DNA of 64,000 nt from Oligoflexia bacterium (lineage in GTDB: Bacteria; Bdellovibrionota; Bacteriovoracia; Bacteriovoracales; Bacteriovoracaceae), in the NCBI GenBank assembly GCA_015232355.1, contig JADFZW010000002.1:186001-250000 (forward strand). Reading direction: 5' to 3'. Positions 29,670 through 37,988 of this stretch are shown here, piece after piece (the stretch's first letter is position 1; each line of letters begins with the position of its first letter). Under the pieces are notes generated by a model, which searched no databases, was not told where the DNA came from, and worked only from the letters and a program-made list of their open reading frames with translations. Made by a program: the position numbers and the translations under genes.

Positions 29670-30722
29670 ATGAGCATCAAGAGTCCTTTTACTATTTATC
29701 AAAATTGTATAAGATTTAGTCAGCTGCAAATTTATTCTACTATTTTTTCTACTATCATCAGTATTTTTTTACTCTTAAACGCCACTACCTATGCCGAATC
29801 CAAAAATACATCCAAAAATTCATCCATAAATAAATCCATAAATAATAAGAACAACGACATTAATCGCTCTACCAAAGCATTGCTCTCTCATAAATACAAA
29901 GCAAGCGAAAAAAATTATACTATAATTAATAAAAGCTCAAGCAAACCATCTAAAGCTCACAATAATAATAACGTTAACATTAACGTTAATGTTTCAAATG
30001 AAAACCACACCGATCCCAATATTCAAAACGTTAATGAGGCCATTACATCCATCAAAAAAATATCTAATCCTGATCAAGATGAAGATAATTGGTATCAAGC
30101 ACTCTTCGCTCCCGATAACAATGGGATCTTAAAAGATATGGCCAAAAACATTAATGAATGGGAACAAAATGAAGATGAGGCCCGCAAACTTAAACTTACT
30201 TCCACTGGTCGTTACTACTTTCCAGAGAGAGGAGAAAAAACAAGATACGTTAGTAAATATGCTATAAAATATCTTGATAGAAGAATTGCTGAACAAACTA
30301 AGAAGGCAAAAAAGGGCTCAACAATTTATAAGATTGGAAAGACTCAAGAAGCACTACGACCAGAAAGCCAAATAGCATTCGGCGACTCCTTTAGTATCAA
30401 GTTGAAAGCAGAGTTATATAGGGGCGAAACCACTTTACTACTAAATAATCCATTCATCGATTGGAGAATTCACTTCAATGTACTAAGTGACAGAGACATT
30501 CGAATATATATGGGAAAGGAATTGAGTTTGTTAGATTTAAGAACAAATGTAGATTACAGCATTGAAAAAGAAAATCTCAAGGCATCAATTGATAAGAGGA
30601 TAACTGATGGAATCCTTGGTCGAGTATCTATGGCCAAAAGTTTTGATAAAAATAGTAGTACTAATTCAAATGCTATTCCTTCTGATCAACGACTCGAACT
30701 AATTTTCACTAGACCTTTCTAA
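29670..30722 (+). CDS. secreted protein of unknown function behind a sigma-54 promoter
   Basis: Unrecognised 350-residue protein. A signal peptide spans about 25-43 (IFSTIISIFLLLNATTYA). Residues 45-115 are low-complexity Ser/Asn/Lys with NINVNV repeats. Residues about 130-210 are charged and helical. The last 120 residues are beta-strand-like with alternating hydrophobics and end in Phe (LELIFTRPF), as in outer-membrane proteins. AGGAAG lies about 12 bases before the ATG. Expression is probably sigma-54 dependent. It is followed by the prenyl synthase gene after 23 bases. An outer-membrane or surface role is inference. Confidence 0.7.
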   Translation: MSIKSPFTIYQNCIRFSQLQIYSTIFSTIISIFLLLNATTYAESKNTSKNSSINKSINNKNNDINRSTKALLSHKYKASEKNYTIINKSSSKPSKAHNNNNVNINVNVSNENHTDPNIQNVNEAITSIKKISNPDQDEDNWYQALFAPDNNGILKDMAKNINEWEQNEDEARKLKLTSTGRYYFPERGEKTRYVSKYAIKYLDRRIAEQTKKAKKGSTIYKIGKTQEALRPESQIAFGDSFSIKLKAELYRGETTLLLNNPFIDWRIHFNVLSDRDIRIYMGKELSLLDLRTNVDYSIEKENLKASIDKRITDGILGRVSMAKSFDKNSSTNSNAIPSDQRLELIFTRPF

Positions 30723-30745
30723 GCAAATCCTATATAAAATGTGGT

Positions 30746-31798
30746 ATGCAAAACAATTTACATTCTAATTCTACAAAAAGTACTGATCATTTCTTAACAT
30801 TCTTAACATCTTCAAGAAATATTATTTCTCAAAACTTAAAAACTCATTTGCATCGCGCGCTTCCACTCACACACACAACAAATGAAATCTATCACTATGC
30901 AATTTTCCCAACTGGTAAATTGTTTAGACCATTATTGGTCTACTCTATATACTGCGATCTACTAAACAGTGATCTCGGTTTAGATCTAAACCGAGACCGA
31001 GACCGATTATTATCATCACCTGATAACAATCATTCTTTGTTGGCCTCTGCTCTCGAAATTCATCACTCCTACACATTAGTTCACGATGATCTTCCAGCAC
31101 TTGATAATGATGATTACAGACGAAATAAACTTTCCACTCACAAAGCATGGGGAGAATGGAAAGCGCTTTTAATTGGAGATGGCCTCTTAAATATCTCTTA
31201 TCTTCTTCTCTCTAAAATTAACCATCCCAACTCCCAAAAAGTTTTTAAATTAATAAGCAGCTCTTTAGGGGCCAAAGGTTTAATTCTCGGTCAAATATTA
31301 GATCTTTCCATCAAAGAACAAAAATTTTCATTCTCAGATATAATAAAAATCCATGAGCTTAAAACTGCTAGATTAATAGAGGTCTCTATTCTATCTAGCT
31401 TTTTGCTCTCATTAGATCCATTAAACTCAAAAGGATCAGAAGACTCAAAAAATAACGACTACACATTAACAAAAGATCTCTTTCGATTAGCGTATAATCT
31501 AGGCATCTCCTTTCAGCTTCTAGATGATCTTTTAGACATTAATTCCTCTGATAAAAACAAACATGAAAAAGAGATCAATCCCTTTATTCACTTCCCTAAA
31601 GAATCAATGATTTTAACAATCAAATCAATCTCTCAAGTAAAAAAGATTATTGTTAAATATGATCTACGTTGCATGAACATGGTTGTTGCAGAATATTTAA
31701 ATGAAGTAAAAAAGAATTTAGAAAAATGTTTGGAGTTGTTTAATCACTTAGAACTCTTTTCTGATCTTCTCTCTCAACTTAAAGATAATCATCAATAA
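30746..31798 (+). CDS. ispA: polyprenyl (farnesyl/geranylgeranyl) diphosphate synthase
   Basis: This enzyme condenses isopentenyl diphosphate with allylic diphosphates. The first Asp-rich motif is VHDDLPALDNDDYRR (about 112-126) and the second FQLLDDLLDINS (about 258-269), with the substrate Gly-Lys-x-x-Arg-Pro in FPTGKLFRPLL. The short first motif with DDxxxxD and the length point to a short-chain synthase. An insert of about 20 residues (DLGLDLNRDRDRLLSS) interrupts the region between the Arg-Pro helix and the first motif. It is encoded by a 24-bp perfect palindrome and lies in a normally compact segment. No good ribosome site precedes the ATG. Its stop abuts the convergent subtilase stop. 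Confidence 0.88.
   Translation: MQNNLHSNSTKSTDHFLTFLTSSRNIISQNLKTHLHRALPLTHTTNEIYHYAIFPTGKLFRPLLVYSIYCDLLNSDLGLDLNRDRDRLLSSPDNNHSLLASALEIHHSYTLVHDDLPALDNDDYRRNKLSTHKAWGEWKALLIGDGLLNISYLLLSKINHPNSQKVFKLISSSLGAKGLILGQILDLSIKEQKFSFSDIIKIHELKTARLIEVSILSSFLLSLDPLNSKGSEDSKNNDYTLTKDLFRLAYNLGISFQLLDDLLDINSSDKNKHEKEINPFIHFPKESMILTIKSISQVKKIIVKYDLRCMNMVVAEYLNEVKKNLEKCLELFNHLELFSDLLSQLKDNHQ
30973..30996. repeat. 24-bp perfect palindrome inside the prenyl synthase gene
   Basis: Starting at TCTCGGTTTAGA and followed by its exact reverse complement, the segment has no loop and encodes LGLDLNRD within the family-atypical insert. Two further CGAGAC units follow directly. It is the longest perfect palindrome noticed in the window. 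Confidence 0.85.
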
Positions 31799-32932
31799 TT
31801 ATTTTATAGCATATGATTTGCTATTACCTTGTTGTGCTCTAACAAGCGCTCGATTTGCACTAAGAATTCCAGCGGCCACACACTTATCTTTCATTTTATC
31901 CACTCTCTGGGCCGAATTTATAATCACCTCTTTAATTGTTTTTGCATCCAAATCTGCATATTGTGATTTTATCAAAGCAGCCACTCCTGTAACAAAAGCG
32001 GTTGCCTGACTTGTACCTGTCATCATTCCTGCACGTTCATGAGGTAAACTAGAGCGAATATTTTGTCCAGGAGCTGATATATCAACCGACTTTCTTCCCC
32101 AATTTGATGATGGAAGAATTTCGGCATTCTGATTATGAGCTGTCACTGTTATAATGTTACTTAAACCATAGCTGGCCGGATAATAGGCATTCTCTTTTTT
32201 ATCAATATTAGAATGCTCATTTCCTGCAGCGGCCACAACCAATATTCCCTTTCTCTCTGCTTGTTTTAATAATCGCAACTCCTCCGTTGATGGTTCAGGT
32301 CCACCACCTGAATAATTTATTATATCCACATCCGCTTCTTCCACAGCATATTTTAGCGCTCTAATTGTAGAGTTTAAGTTTTCAACTCCAGATGCATATG
32401 GATTGTAATATTTGATTGCAAGTATTTTTACCTCTGGAAAAATTGTTTTTATAATTCCTGCTACGTGAGTTCCATGTCCATGTTGATCATATGGTGTTCT
32501 CCTATAAGAAGAAGCGGCAGTACTTTCGGCGATTTTAGTTTCACTAGCACTAGCATTTGCACTCGCGGCCGCACTCGCGCTCGCACCCGCCTGAAAGGAA
32601 AAATCAACGCCATAATTTTGTTCTGATGGAGTATTGTAAAAAACATATACATTTTTATTTAAATGCGGATGATTGAAATCAATTCCTGTATCGATAACCG
32701 CTACTACTACATCCTTCTTTTTAGTAAAAATTCTCCAAGCATCTTTTAGCTCTATCGAACCATTTTTTGTATTAGGATCTGTTCCCCAATTAGCAAATGA
32801 TTCCTTGGATGTAGCTGATAACTTAACAGATTGATACTCAACACTTTCAGAGTAGCATGGAGTAACAACTATCAGAGAAAAAGAAGTTACAACTAAAATT
32901 ATTACGTGTTTAAATTTAAAGAGCTTGGCCAT
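31799..32932 (-). CDS. secreted subtilisin-family (S8) serine peptidase
   Basis: The 377-residue enzyme has a signal peptide (about 8-28) and all three catalytic blocks: VVVAVIDTGIDFNHP (D81), DQHGHGTHVAGI (H153) and GTSQATAFVTGVAAL (S308). The oxyanion Asn is probably in VVAAAGNEHSN. An Ala/Ser/Asn repeat (GASASAAASANASASET, about 116-132) lies between the Asp and His blocks, encoded by an unusually GC-rich patch with a NotI-type site near 32567. No long pro-domain or C-terminal extension is seen. AGAGGAA precedes the ATG. It is divergent from the cyclophilin gene. It may digest prey or environmental protein; that role is inference. Confidence 0.93.
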   Translation of the reverse strand: MAKLFKFKHVIILVVTSFSLIVVTPCYSESVEYQSVKLSATSKESFANWGTDPNTKNGSIELKDAWRIFTKKKDVVVAVIDTGIDFNHPHLNKNVYVFYNTPSEQNYGVDFSFQAGASASAAASANASASETKIAESTAASSYRRTPYDQHGHGTHVAGIIKTIFPEVKILAIKYYNPYASGVENLNSTIRALKYAVEEADVDIINYSGGGPEPSTEELRLLKQAERKGILVVAAAGNEHSNIDKKENAYYPASYGLSNIITVTAHNQNAEILPSSNWGRKSVDISAPGQNIRSSLPHERAGMMTGTSQATAFVTGVAALIKSQYADLDAKTIKEVIINSAQRVDKMKDKCVAAGILSANRALVRAQQGNSKSYAIK

Positions 32933-32985
32933 CTTTTGTTATTCCTCTTCTTTCTTAACTAGTTTAACTAATTTTAAAACACCTA

Positions 32986-33044
32986 AAATGTTGGTCTACG
33001 AACTACTTGTGCTCATACATAAAGCAGGCCATGTGCCAACATTT
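32986..33044. repeat. 9-bp inverted repeat in the subtilase-cyclophilin divergent region
   Basis: AAATGTTGG (32986-32994) is mirrored by CCAACATTT (33036-33044), 41 bases apart. It lies upstream of the subtilase gene and could be a regulator site or an mRNA hairpin. The wide spacing makes either reading weak. Confidence 0.35.
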
Positions 33045-33219
33045 GATGGCAGTCAAATTACATTAGTTAAATGGAATAACAATTAGTTATCAATCGATGT
33101 AGATAATTTGATCGAATAATTTTTAACAGGTTGTAAAATATTTTGACAGAAAATTATTTATATTAAAAATTATAAATAATAAATATACATTATTAATTAT
33201 CAATCTAGTGAGGTCATCA

Positions 33220-33807
33220 ATGAAGCATCTTCTTCTTTTATCTATTTGTCTTTTATTATTCACATCTTCTACTATCTTTATCGCAGTTTCGGCCGCGACG
33301 ACTGCCAATCCAAAAATAATTATTAAAACCAATATGGGAAATATGGAAGCAGAATTATTTCAGGATAAGGCCCCTATCAGCGTAAAAAATTTTTTAAGTT
33401 ACATGGAAAAGGGACATTATAAAGATACAATTTTTCATCGAGTGATTAACGACTTTATGATTCAAGGTGGAGGATTTGATAAAAATTTAAAAGAAAAACC
33501 TACTAACACTCCCATTAAAAACGAGGCCAATAATGGTAAAAAAAACGAAGTTGGAACGTTAGCCTATGCTAGGACAAGTGCTGTTGATAGTGCTAGCGCT
33601 CAGTTTTTTATTAATGTCGCTGATAATTCATTTTTAGATCATCGAGATAATTCTGATCGTGGTTTTGGTTATGCTGTTTTTGGGAAGATTACCTCTGGAA
33701 TGCCAGTAATAAATAGAATCAAAATGGTAAAAACTACCACAAAAGGTGCTTACGAAAATGTGCCTGTTGAACCAGTAGTAATATTAGAAATTGCACAGAA
33801 AAAATAA
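33220..33807 (+). CDS. exported cyclophilin-type peptidyl-prolyl isomerase
   Basis: Cyclophilins speed proline isomerisation during folding. The catalytic block is FHRVINDFMIQGGGFDKNL, followed by GTLAYARTSAVDSASAQFFINVADN and the FGYAVFGKITSGM strand, all canonical for PpiA/PpiB. An N-terminal signal peptide (LLLLSICLLLFTSSTIFIAVSA) places it in the periplasm as a PpiA-type enzyme. ATG 33220 follows GTGAGG by six bases and is preferred to GTG 33208, giving 195 residues. It may help fold the many exported proteins coded nearby. The following intergenic region is interrupted by a foldback element. Confidence 0.95.
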   Translation: MKHLLLLSICLLLFTSSTIFIAVSAATTANPKIIIKTNMGNMEAELFQDKAPISVKNFLSYMEKGHYKDTIFHRVINDFMIQGGGFDKNLKEKPTNTPIKNEANNGKKNEVGTLAYARTSAVDSASAQFFINVADNSFLDHRDNSDRGFGYAVFGKITSGMPVINRIKMVKTTTKGAYENVPVEPVVILEIAQKK

Positions 33808-33891
33808 AAACTTCTTGAATAGCAATAAACCCATATTTTAAGGTTGATTTTATCTTAAAATACCCCTAAATTAGGAGTTATATACTCTTCC

Positions 33892-33899
33892 ACAAAATG
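33892..33899. repeat. 8-bp target-site duplication, left copy
   Basis: ACAAAATG directly abuts the left end of the foldback element and matches the right copy base for base, as expected from a transposition event. Confidence 0.75.
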
Positions 33900-34109
33900 G
33901 GGGTACTCAATAAGCTAGGGTAAATAAAAATTTTTCAGTAATCAGATAACAGGATCAGCAAACAGGAGCAGTTAACAGTAATGGTCCTCCCCAAAATTTT
34001 CATTCGGAGGGAACGGTAAAACTTCTTCCTGCTAACCGCAACTGATTGCTGATACAGTTACCTGCTTGCTGAATTTTTTTTATTTACCCTAACTTATTGA
34101 GTATGCCCC
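33900..34109. mobile_element. MITE-like foldback element, 210 bp
   Basis: The element has long imperfect terminal inverted repeats. The left end reads GGGGTACTCAATAAGCTAGG and the right end, inverted, GGGGCATACTCAATAAGTTA. Similarity continues inward for about 80 bases per arm, through a GGGTAAATAAAAA tract to a CAG...TTA-rich end. The centre, about 33984-34025, has a TCCTCC/GGAGGG mini-stem. Exact 8-bp direct repeats ACAAAATG flank it. There is no coding capacity, so it would be mobilised in trans by an unknown transposase not present here. It lies between the cyclophilin stop and the AAA ATPase start, about 28 bases before the latter. Confidence 0.78.
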
Positions 34110-34117
34110 ACAAAATG
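34110..34117. repeat. 8-bp target-site duplication, right copy
   Basis: ACAAAATG begins at the first base after the right terminal inverted repeat and matches the left copy exactly. The downstream gene's ribosome site (AAGAGGAC) lies just after it. Confidence 0.75.
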
Positions 34118-34137
34118 ACGGTCACAAGAGGACAAAT

Positions 34138-35493
34138 ATGCTCGAACGTTTTGCTACTAAAGATTTAAAAAAATGGTATAAAAAAAAAGATCGTATGCCT
34201 CTTATAATTAGAGGTGCACGACAAGTAGGAAAAACAGCATTAGTACGTTTGTTTGCCAAAGGAGAGGATTTAGATTTAATTGAATTAAACTTGGAAAAAA
34301 TAAAGTTTAAATCCATTCATCTAGATCAATTTGATATCCACAATACTTTAGATGAGATTCAACTTCTTTCTAAAAAGAAAATCAAAAAAAATTCTCTTAT
34401 TTTTATTGATGAGATTCAAAATGATCCTAAAATGATTCAAATTCTTCGTTATTTTTATGAAGAAAAACCAACAATAGCAGTGATTGCTGCTGGCTCGTTA
34501 TTAGAATTTGCCATCAAAAACTCAGAATATAGTTTTCCTGTCGGCAGAGTTGAATTTTATTATTTAGGCCCGATGAGTTTTGGTGAATTTTTAAATGCAA
34601 CCAACAATCAACTCTTGATGGAAAAATTCTTAAAACTACAATTTAATCAAACAGTTCATGATTTAGCATTAGAATTACTTAAAAAATATCTCTATATAGG
34701 AGGAATGCCTAAAGCAGTTAAAAATTATGTTGAAAATAAATCAATCCTCGAAGTAAGAGAGATACAAGAAGAAATCCTTGAAACCTATCAAGCAGATTTC
34801 CCTAAATATAAAAAGAGAATTAACTTAGATAGAATCACCAGAATATTTCGTTCAACCTGCTTTCATTTAGGAGAAAAAGTAATTTGGCAAAAATTTGATA
34901 GAGAATCTTCTTCAAAAGAGATAAGAGGAATAGTAGAGTTGTTAATCGATGCTAGAGTTCTTCTACCAGCATATCACTGTGAAGCTAGCGGGTCACCATT
35001 ACGGGCCTCCATAGACGAATCTATTATGAAACTATTTTTTTTAGATGTTGGATTGATGAATTGTTTTCATAAAATAGATTATGTTACTTTTGATCATCAT
35101 TTTTTTGATCGTTTTATCACTAACGGTTTAATCGCAGAACAATTTGTGGCCCAACATTTGGCATTTTTTCAAGGAGCAAGATATGCTCCTGAACTTAACT
35201 ACTGGTTACGCGACAAAGGAACACAAAAAGGAGAAGTGGATTTTTTAATCCAATATAAAAACAAAATATTTCCAATAGAAGTGAAATCTTCTTCCGGTAA
35301 TCATAGTAAATCTATTTTTTATTTTTCCGCAGAAAAAAAATGTTCTCGTTTGGTTAAGTTAACTACCAATCCATATCAAATTAGTGAACAAACTCAAAAA
35401 ATTATCACCAATGATCAACAAATAAAAATAAAGATATTAAATTTACCATTGTATGCAGTTGAGGTGATAGAAAAAGCATTAGAAAATTATTAA
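34138..35493 (+). CDS. AAA_14/DUF4143 ATPase
   Basis: The 451-residue protein has an N-terminal P-loop ATPase with GARQVGKT (26-33) and LIFIDEIQ (Walker B, about 86-93), then a helical DUF4143 domain that ends in a restriction-endonuclease-like fold (GEVDFLIQYKNKIFPIEVKSSSG). Such proteins are widespread, sporadically distributed and often laterally transferred; their biochemical role is unsettled, with links to nucleic-acid defence or persistence proposed. AAGAGGAC precedes the ATG. The MITE-like insertion lies directly upstream, so its promoter may have been replaced or altered. Its coding sequence is even more AT-rich than its neighbours. Confidence 0.92.
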   Translation: MLERFATKDLKKWYKKKDRMPLIIRGARQVGKTALVRLFAKGEDLDLIELNLEKIKFKSIHLDQFDIHNTLDEIQLLSKKKIKKNSLIFIDEIQNDPKMIQILRYFYEEKPTIAVIAAGSLLEFAIKNSEYSFPVGRVEFYYLGPMSFGEFLNATNNQLLMEKFLKLQFNQTVHDLALELLKKYLYIGGMPKAVKNYVENKSILEVREIQEEILETYQADFPKYKKRINLDRITRIFRSTCFHLGEKVIWQKFDRESSSKEIRGIVELLIDARVLLPAYHCEASGSPLRASIDESIMKLFFLDVGLMNCFHKIDYVTFDHHFFDRFITNGLIAEQFVAQHLAFFQGARYAPELNYWLRDKGTQKGEVDFLIQYKNKIFPIEVKSSSGNHSKSIFYFSAEKKCSRLVKLTTNPYQISEQTQKIITNDQQIKIKILNLPLYAVEVIEKALENY

Positions 35494-35519
35494 TGATTTT
35501 TTAATCACAAAATCACATA

Positions 35520-35894
35520 TTACAAAGCACTCTTTACATACTTCGATGTCTCTCGCTCTCTCTCCTCTGCGTGAATGATACACAGATTAGTCCATGGCTG
35601 ATTATTTAGTCGAGATTGTTCTATCTCTTCATCACAATCATCACAAAGTCCATAACTACCATCTTCAATTCTTTGTAAAGCCATCTCAATCATTCGAAGT
35701 TTTAAAAGCTCTCGATTCTTAATACTAAAGGATACATGTTGTTGAACAACATTGCTGGCCAAATCTGTTTCGTCAGATAAATCATCACTGGAAATATGCA
35801 AATCCTCTGTAGCTTTAAGCAGCCCTCCACCTAAAATATTTTTTCTTAGCAGTAACAACTTCTTTTTATGCTTTTCCAGTTCTGCTTTGGTCAT
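35520..35894 (-). CDS. DksA/TraR-family transcription factor
   Basis: DksA-type proteins bind in the RNA polymerase secondary channel and with ppGpp alter promoter use. The 124-residue chain has a coiled-coil N-part with the family DDLSDETDLAS segment, carrying the acidic tip residues, and a C-terminal zinc site C84, C87, C105, H108 (YGLCDDC and LCIIH). The fourth ligand is His in place of the usual Cys, which can still bind zinc. AAGGAGG precedes the ATG. It is convergent with the ATPase gene (26-base gap) and is preceded by its own 140-base promoter region before mltG. Confidence 0.93.
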   Translation of the reverse strand: MTKAELEKHKKKLLLLRKNILGGGLLKATEDLHISSDDLSDETDLASNVVQQHVSFSIKNRELLKLRMIEMALQRIEDGSYGLCDDCDEEIEQSRLNNQPWTNLCIIHAEERERETSKYVKSAL

Positions 35895-36034
35895 TGCTCA
35901 TTCCTCCTTGAATAAAACATCTCCTTTAACTCAATAGTTTACCACTAAACGCTAAATTTCAAATATCTTTGTGCAAATTTTTAAAAATTTTATTTGATAA
36001 AAAAAATAAAAGTTGAAAGAATTAGTCAGCATCT

Positions 36035-37036
36035 TTATTTCTTTTGATTATTAACCATATTTTTTTGATAAGTATTAACATTATTTACATGATCATTATA
36101 ATCTACTGTGAATAAGTGAGTTCCATTATTTTTACTAACAAAATAGATGTACTCATGTTTTTCAGGGGCCAAAACCGCCTCTATCGCCGCTAAGCTGGGA
36201 TTACATATCGGTGTTGGTGGCAATCCATATATCTTATATGTATTATAAGGTGTAACTCCATTTAAGTCCTCTTTATGTAATTTACCATCATATCTTTCAA
36301 AAATTCCATATATAGTAGTCGGATCAGATTGTAAGCGCATCTTCTTATTTAACCTATTAAAAAATACTCCCGCTACTCGCGGCCTTTCAAGTGCAACTGC
36401 TGTCTCCTTTTCTACAATAGATGCAAGTATCAAGGTATCTAAAAAAGATAGAGAAGAATTGTTAAAATTAGCTGCTTTTATTCTCTTATTAAACTCTCTG
36501 TTCATGGTCTTAACTATAGTTTCTACACTCACATTTTGAGAAAAACGATAGGTATCAGGGTACAAAAAACCTTCCGCTGAATTATAGGGCAATCCAATCG
36601 ATTGTAAAAAATTTTTATCCTTTACTTTATTTATAAACTCACTACGATTCTTAACTAATCCATTCTCCTCTAAAATTTTTCCTATCTCGTAAATATTTTT
36701 TCCCTCTGGCACAGTAACTGCTATCGCTGATAAATCCCCAATAGTTAAAATCTCTAACAACTTTTTCATGTTAGTTCTATCAGGTATTGTATAAACTCCA
36801 CTCTTTATACTTGTAGTAGCATCCATTACCTGAGCATATCTATAGAATATTCTAGCATCAGCAACTATACCTTCTTTTTGTAATTTATAATTTACCTTCG
36901 AAAATGCCTCCCCTTCTTTCACTTCAAAAAACTTATCGCCACCTCTAAATTCCCAAATATAAATATTATAATAAACATAACCAGGAACTACTAAAAAAAC
37001 TGAAATCAACATTAAAGTAATAAAAATTTTTCCCAT
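36035..37036 (-). CDS. mltG: endolytic transglycosylase MltG
   Basis: MltG cuts nascent glycan strands to set their length at the inner membrane. It has an N-terminal anchor (about 5-23), a LysM-like segment (FFEVKEGEAFSKVNYKLQKEG), VTVPEGKNIYEIGKIL, and the YceG catalytic block IVEKETAVALERPRVAGVFF (Glu in EKET) followed by RLQSDPTTIYG and the GLPPTPICNPSLAAIEAVL strand. Length 333 is typical. It lies just upstream of ruvX in the opposite order to E. coli, where both occur in related positions. The poly-Lys/Asn C-terminus is short. Confidence 0.95.
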   Translation of the reverse strand: MGKIFITLMLISVFLVVPGYVYYNIYIWEFRGGDKFFEVKEGEAFSKVNYKLQKEGIVADARIFYRYAQVMDATTSIKSGVYTIPDRTNMKKLLEILTIGDLSAIAVTVPEGKNIYEIGKILEENGLVKNRSEFINKVKDKNFLQSIGLPYNSAEGFLYPDTYRFSQNVSVETIVKTMNREFNKRIKAANFNNSSLSFLDTLILASIVEKETAVALERPRVAGVFFNRLNKKMRLQSDPTTIYGIFERYDGKLHKEDLNGVTPYNTYKIYGLPPTPICNPSLAAIEAVLAPEKHEYIYFVSKNNGTHLFTVDYNDHVNNVNTYQKNMVNNQKK

Positions 37037-37130
37037 AATTTAAGTACCAAAATGTATAAGAAGTAAAAAAGCACAAATTAACCAACTAATTAACCATATG
37101 CTGTGTATAGTGTAGCATAAGATTTATGAT

Positions 37131-37598
37131 TTACTTACAGGGAGGATTTTTTTTAAGAAAACTTTCTAAGATAATAGCAGCGGCCAGCTCATCAATTTTT
37201 TTTTCATTTACTTTAAAGTTGAATAGTGGAGAATTTTTCATCCGATCTTTTGCCTCAAATGAACTTAAAGTTTCATCTTGAAGTGCTAATTCAACATTAT
37301 ATTTGCTCAACTCTTTCTTTAAACTCCTACTAAACTCCAATACCTTTTTTGTCATCGAAGTCTCTTGACCATCAAGTAGTAGCGGAACTCCCAACACCAC
37401 AATCGCAATTTCTTCTCTCTTCACTATTCGTATTAACTCAACAATTAGTCTCTTATTACTCTCAAAATCTAGTGTCTGATATGCAGACGGAATAGTGTCT
37501 TTGCCGCAACAAAACATTGCTAATCCAACATTTTTGGTCCCATAATCTATGGCCAATAAATTAATTTCATCCACTAATTTAAATTTATCTGTTTGCAT
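37131..37598 (-). CDS. ruvX: Holliday-junction resolvase-like / rRNA-processing nuclease RuvX (YqgF)
   Basis: RuvX is an RNase H-fold enzyme implicated in 16S rRNA 5-prime maturation and Holliday-junction resolution. The family start LLAIDYGTKNVGLAM carries the catalytic Asp (D18). VVLGVPLLLDGQETSMTKKV and LALQDETLSSFEAKDRM follow, and KKIDELAAAIILESFL supplies the final acidic residue. Length 155 is normal. It is the leftmost minus-strand gene before the divergent rho leader, and mltG follows 94 bases downstream on the same strand, a frequent pairing. Confidence 0.93.
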   Translation of the reverse strand: MQTDKFKLVDEINLLAIDYGTKNVGLAMFCCGKDTIPSAYQTLDFESNKRLIVELIRIVKREEIAIVVLGVPLLLDGQETSMTKKVLEFSRSLKKELSKYNVELALQDETLSSFEAKDRMKNSPLFNFKVNEKKIDELAAAIILESFLKKNPPCK

Positions 37599-37988
37599 TT
37601 TCGATTTTTCTTTGTTATCTCTTCAAAGTCTGCCATTTTCCTCTTTTAGTATGAAAAGAAATTAAATTCAAGACATTTATTGACAACATGGGCCTTGTGG
37701 CGGATACTGAAGTTAAGAGACAGCTAAATTTGAAAATTCAACTCTTGCTCAAAATAATAAAACATAATACTAACAACTTTGATTTAGATTTAGATAAATA
37801 AGTGAATCATAAATTAATTCGTAAAAATAAAATTACCGAACAATCTTGCATATCGTGAAAATAAAATCGTTGAATAATTTTATTTGTATATTTTATATAT
37901 TTTGTTTTTTTTGTATTTTTTTATTTTTTTTATTAAGTCAATTTAACCACAGTGTTTCTTTACATTGTATTATCAGGAGTGTGCTTTA
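37599..37988. other. 390-base divergent ruvX-rho intergenic region
   Basis: This is the longest gene-free stretch. It holds a sigma-70-type promoter candidate (37680-37708) and a very AT-rich leader of about 270 bases before rho. One unsupported 37-codon frame occurs at 37688-37801 with no ribosome site. Rho genes are commonly autoregulated through long leaders, which would explain the length. No conserved RNA structure was recognised. Confidence 0.6.
37680..37708 (+). promoter_or_regulatory. candidate sigma-70-type promoter for rho
   Basis: A perfect TTGACA (37680-37685) is followed after 17 bases by GATACT (37703-37708), a four-of-six match to TATAAT. Initiation near 37715 would give a rho leader of about 270 bases. 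The candidate is the best -35 box noticed in the gap. Confidence 0.55.

Noticed and set aside
33834-33862. TATTTTAAG/CTTAAAATA hairpin as cyclophilin terminator
   Set aside because: No T-tract follows the stem; it is followed by CCCC.
34138-35894. AAA ATPase and DksA-like gene as a toxin-antitoxin pair
   Set aside because: They are convergent rather than co-directional, and both match other families.
37688-37801. 37-codon frame in the rho leader
   Set aside because: No ribosome site, and its start lies within a better promoter candidate. Kept only as an open question under findings.
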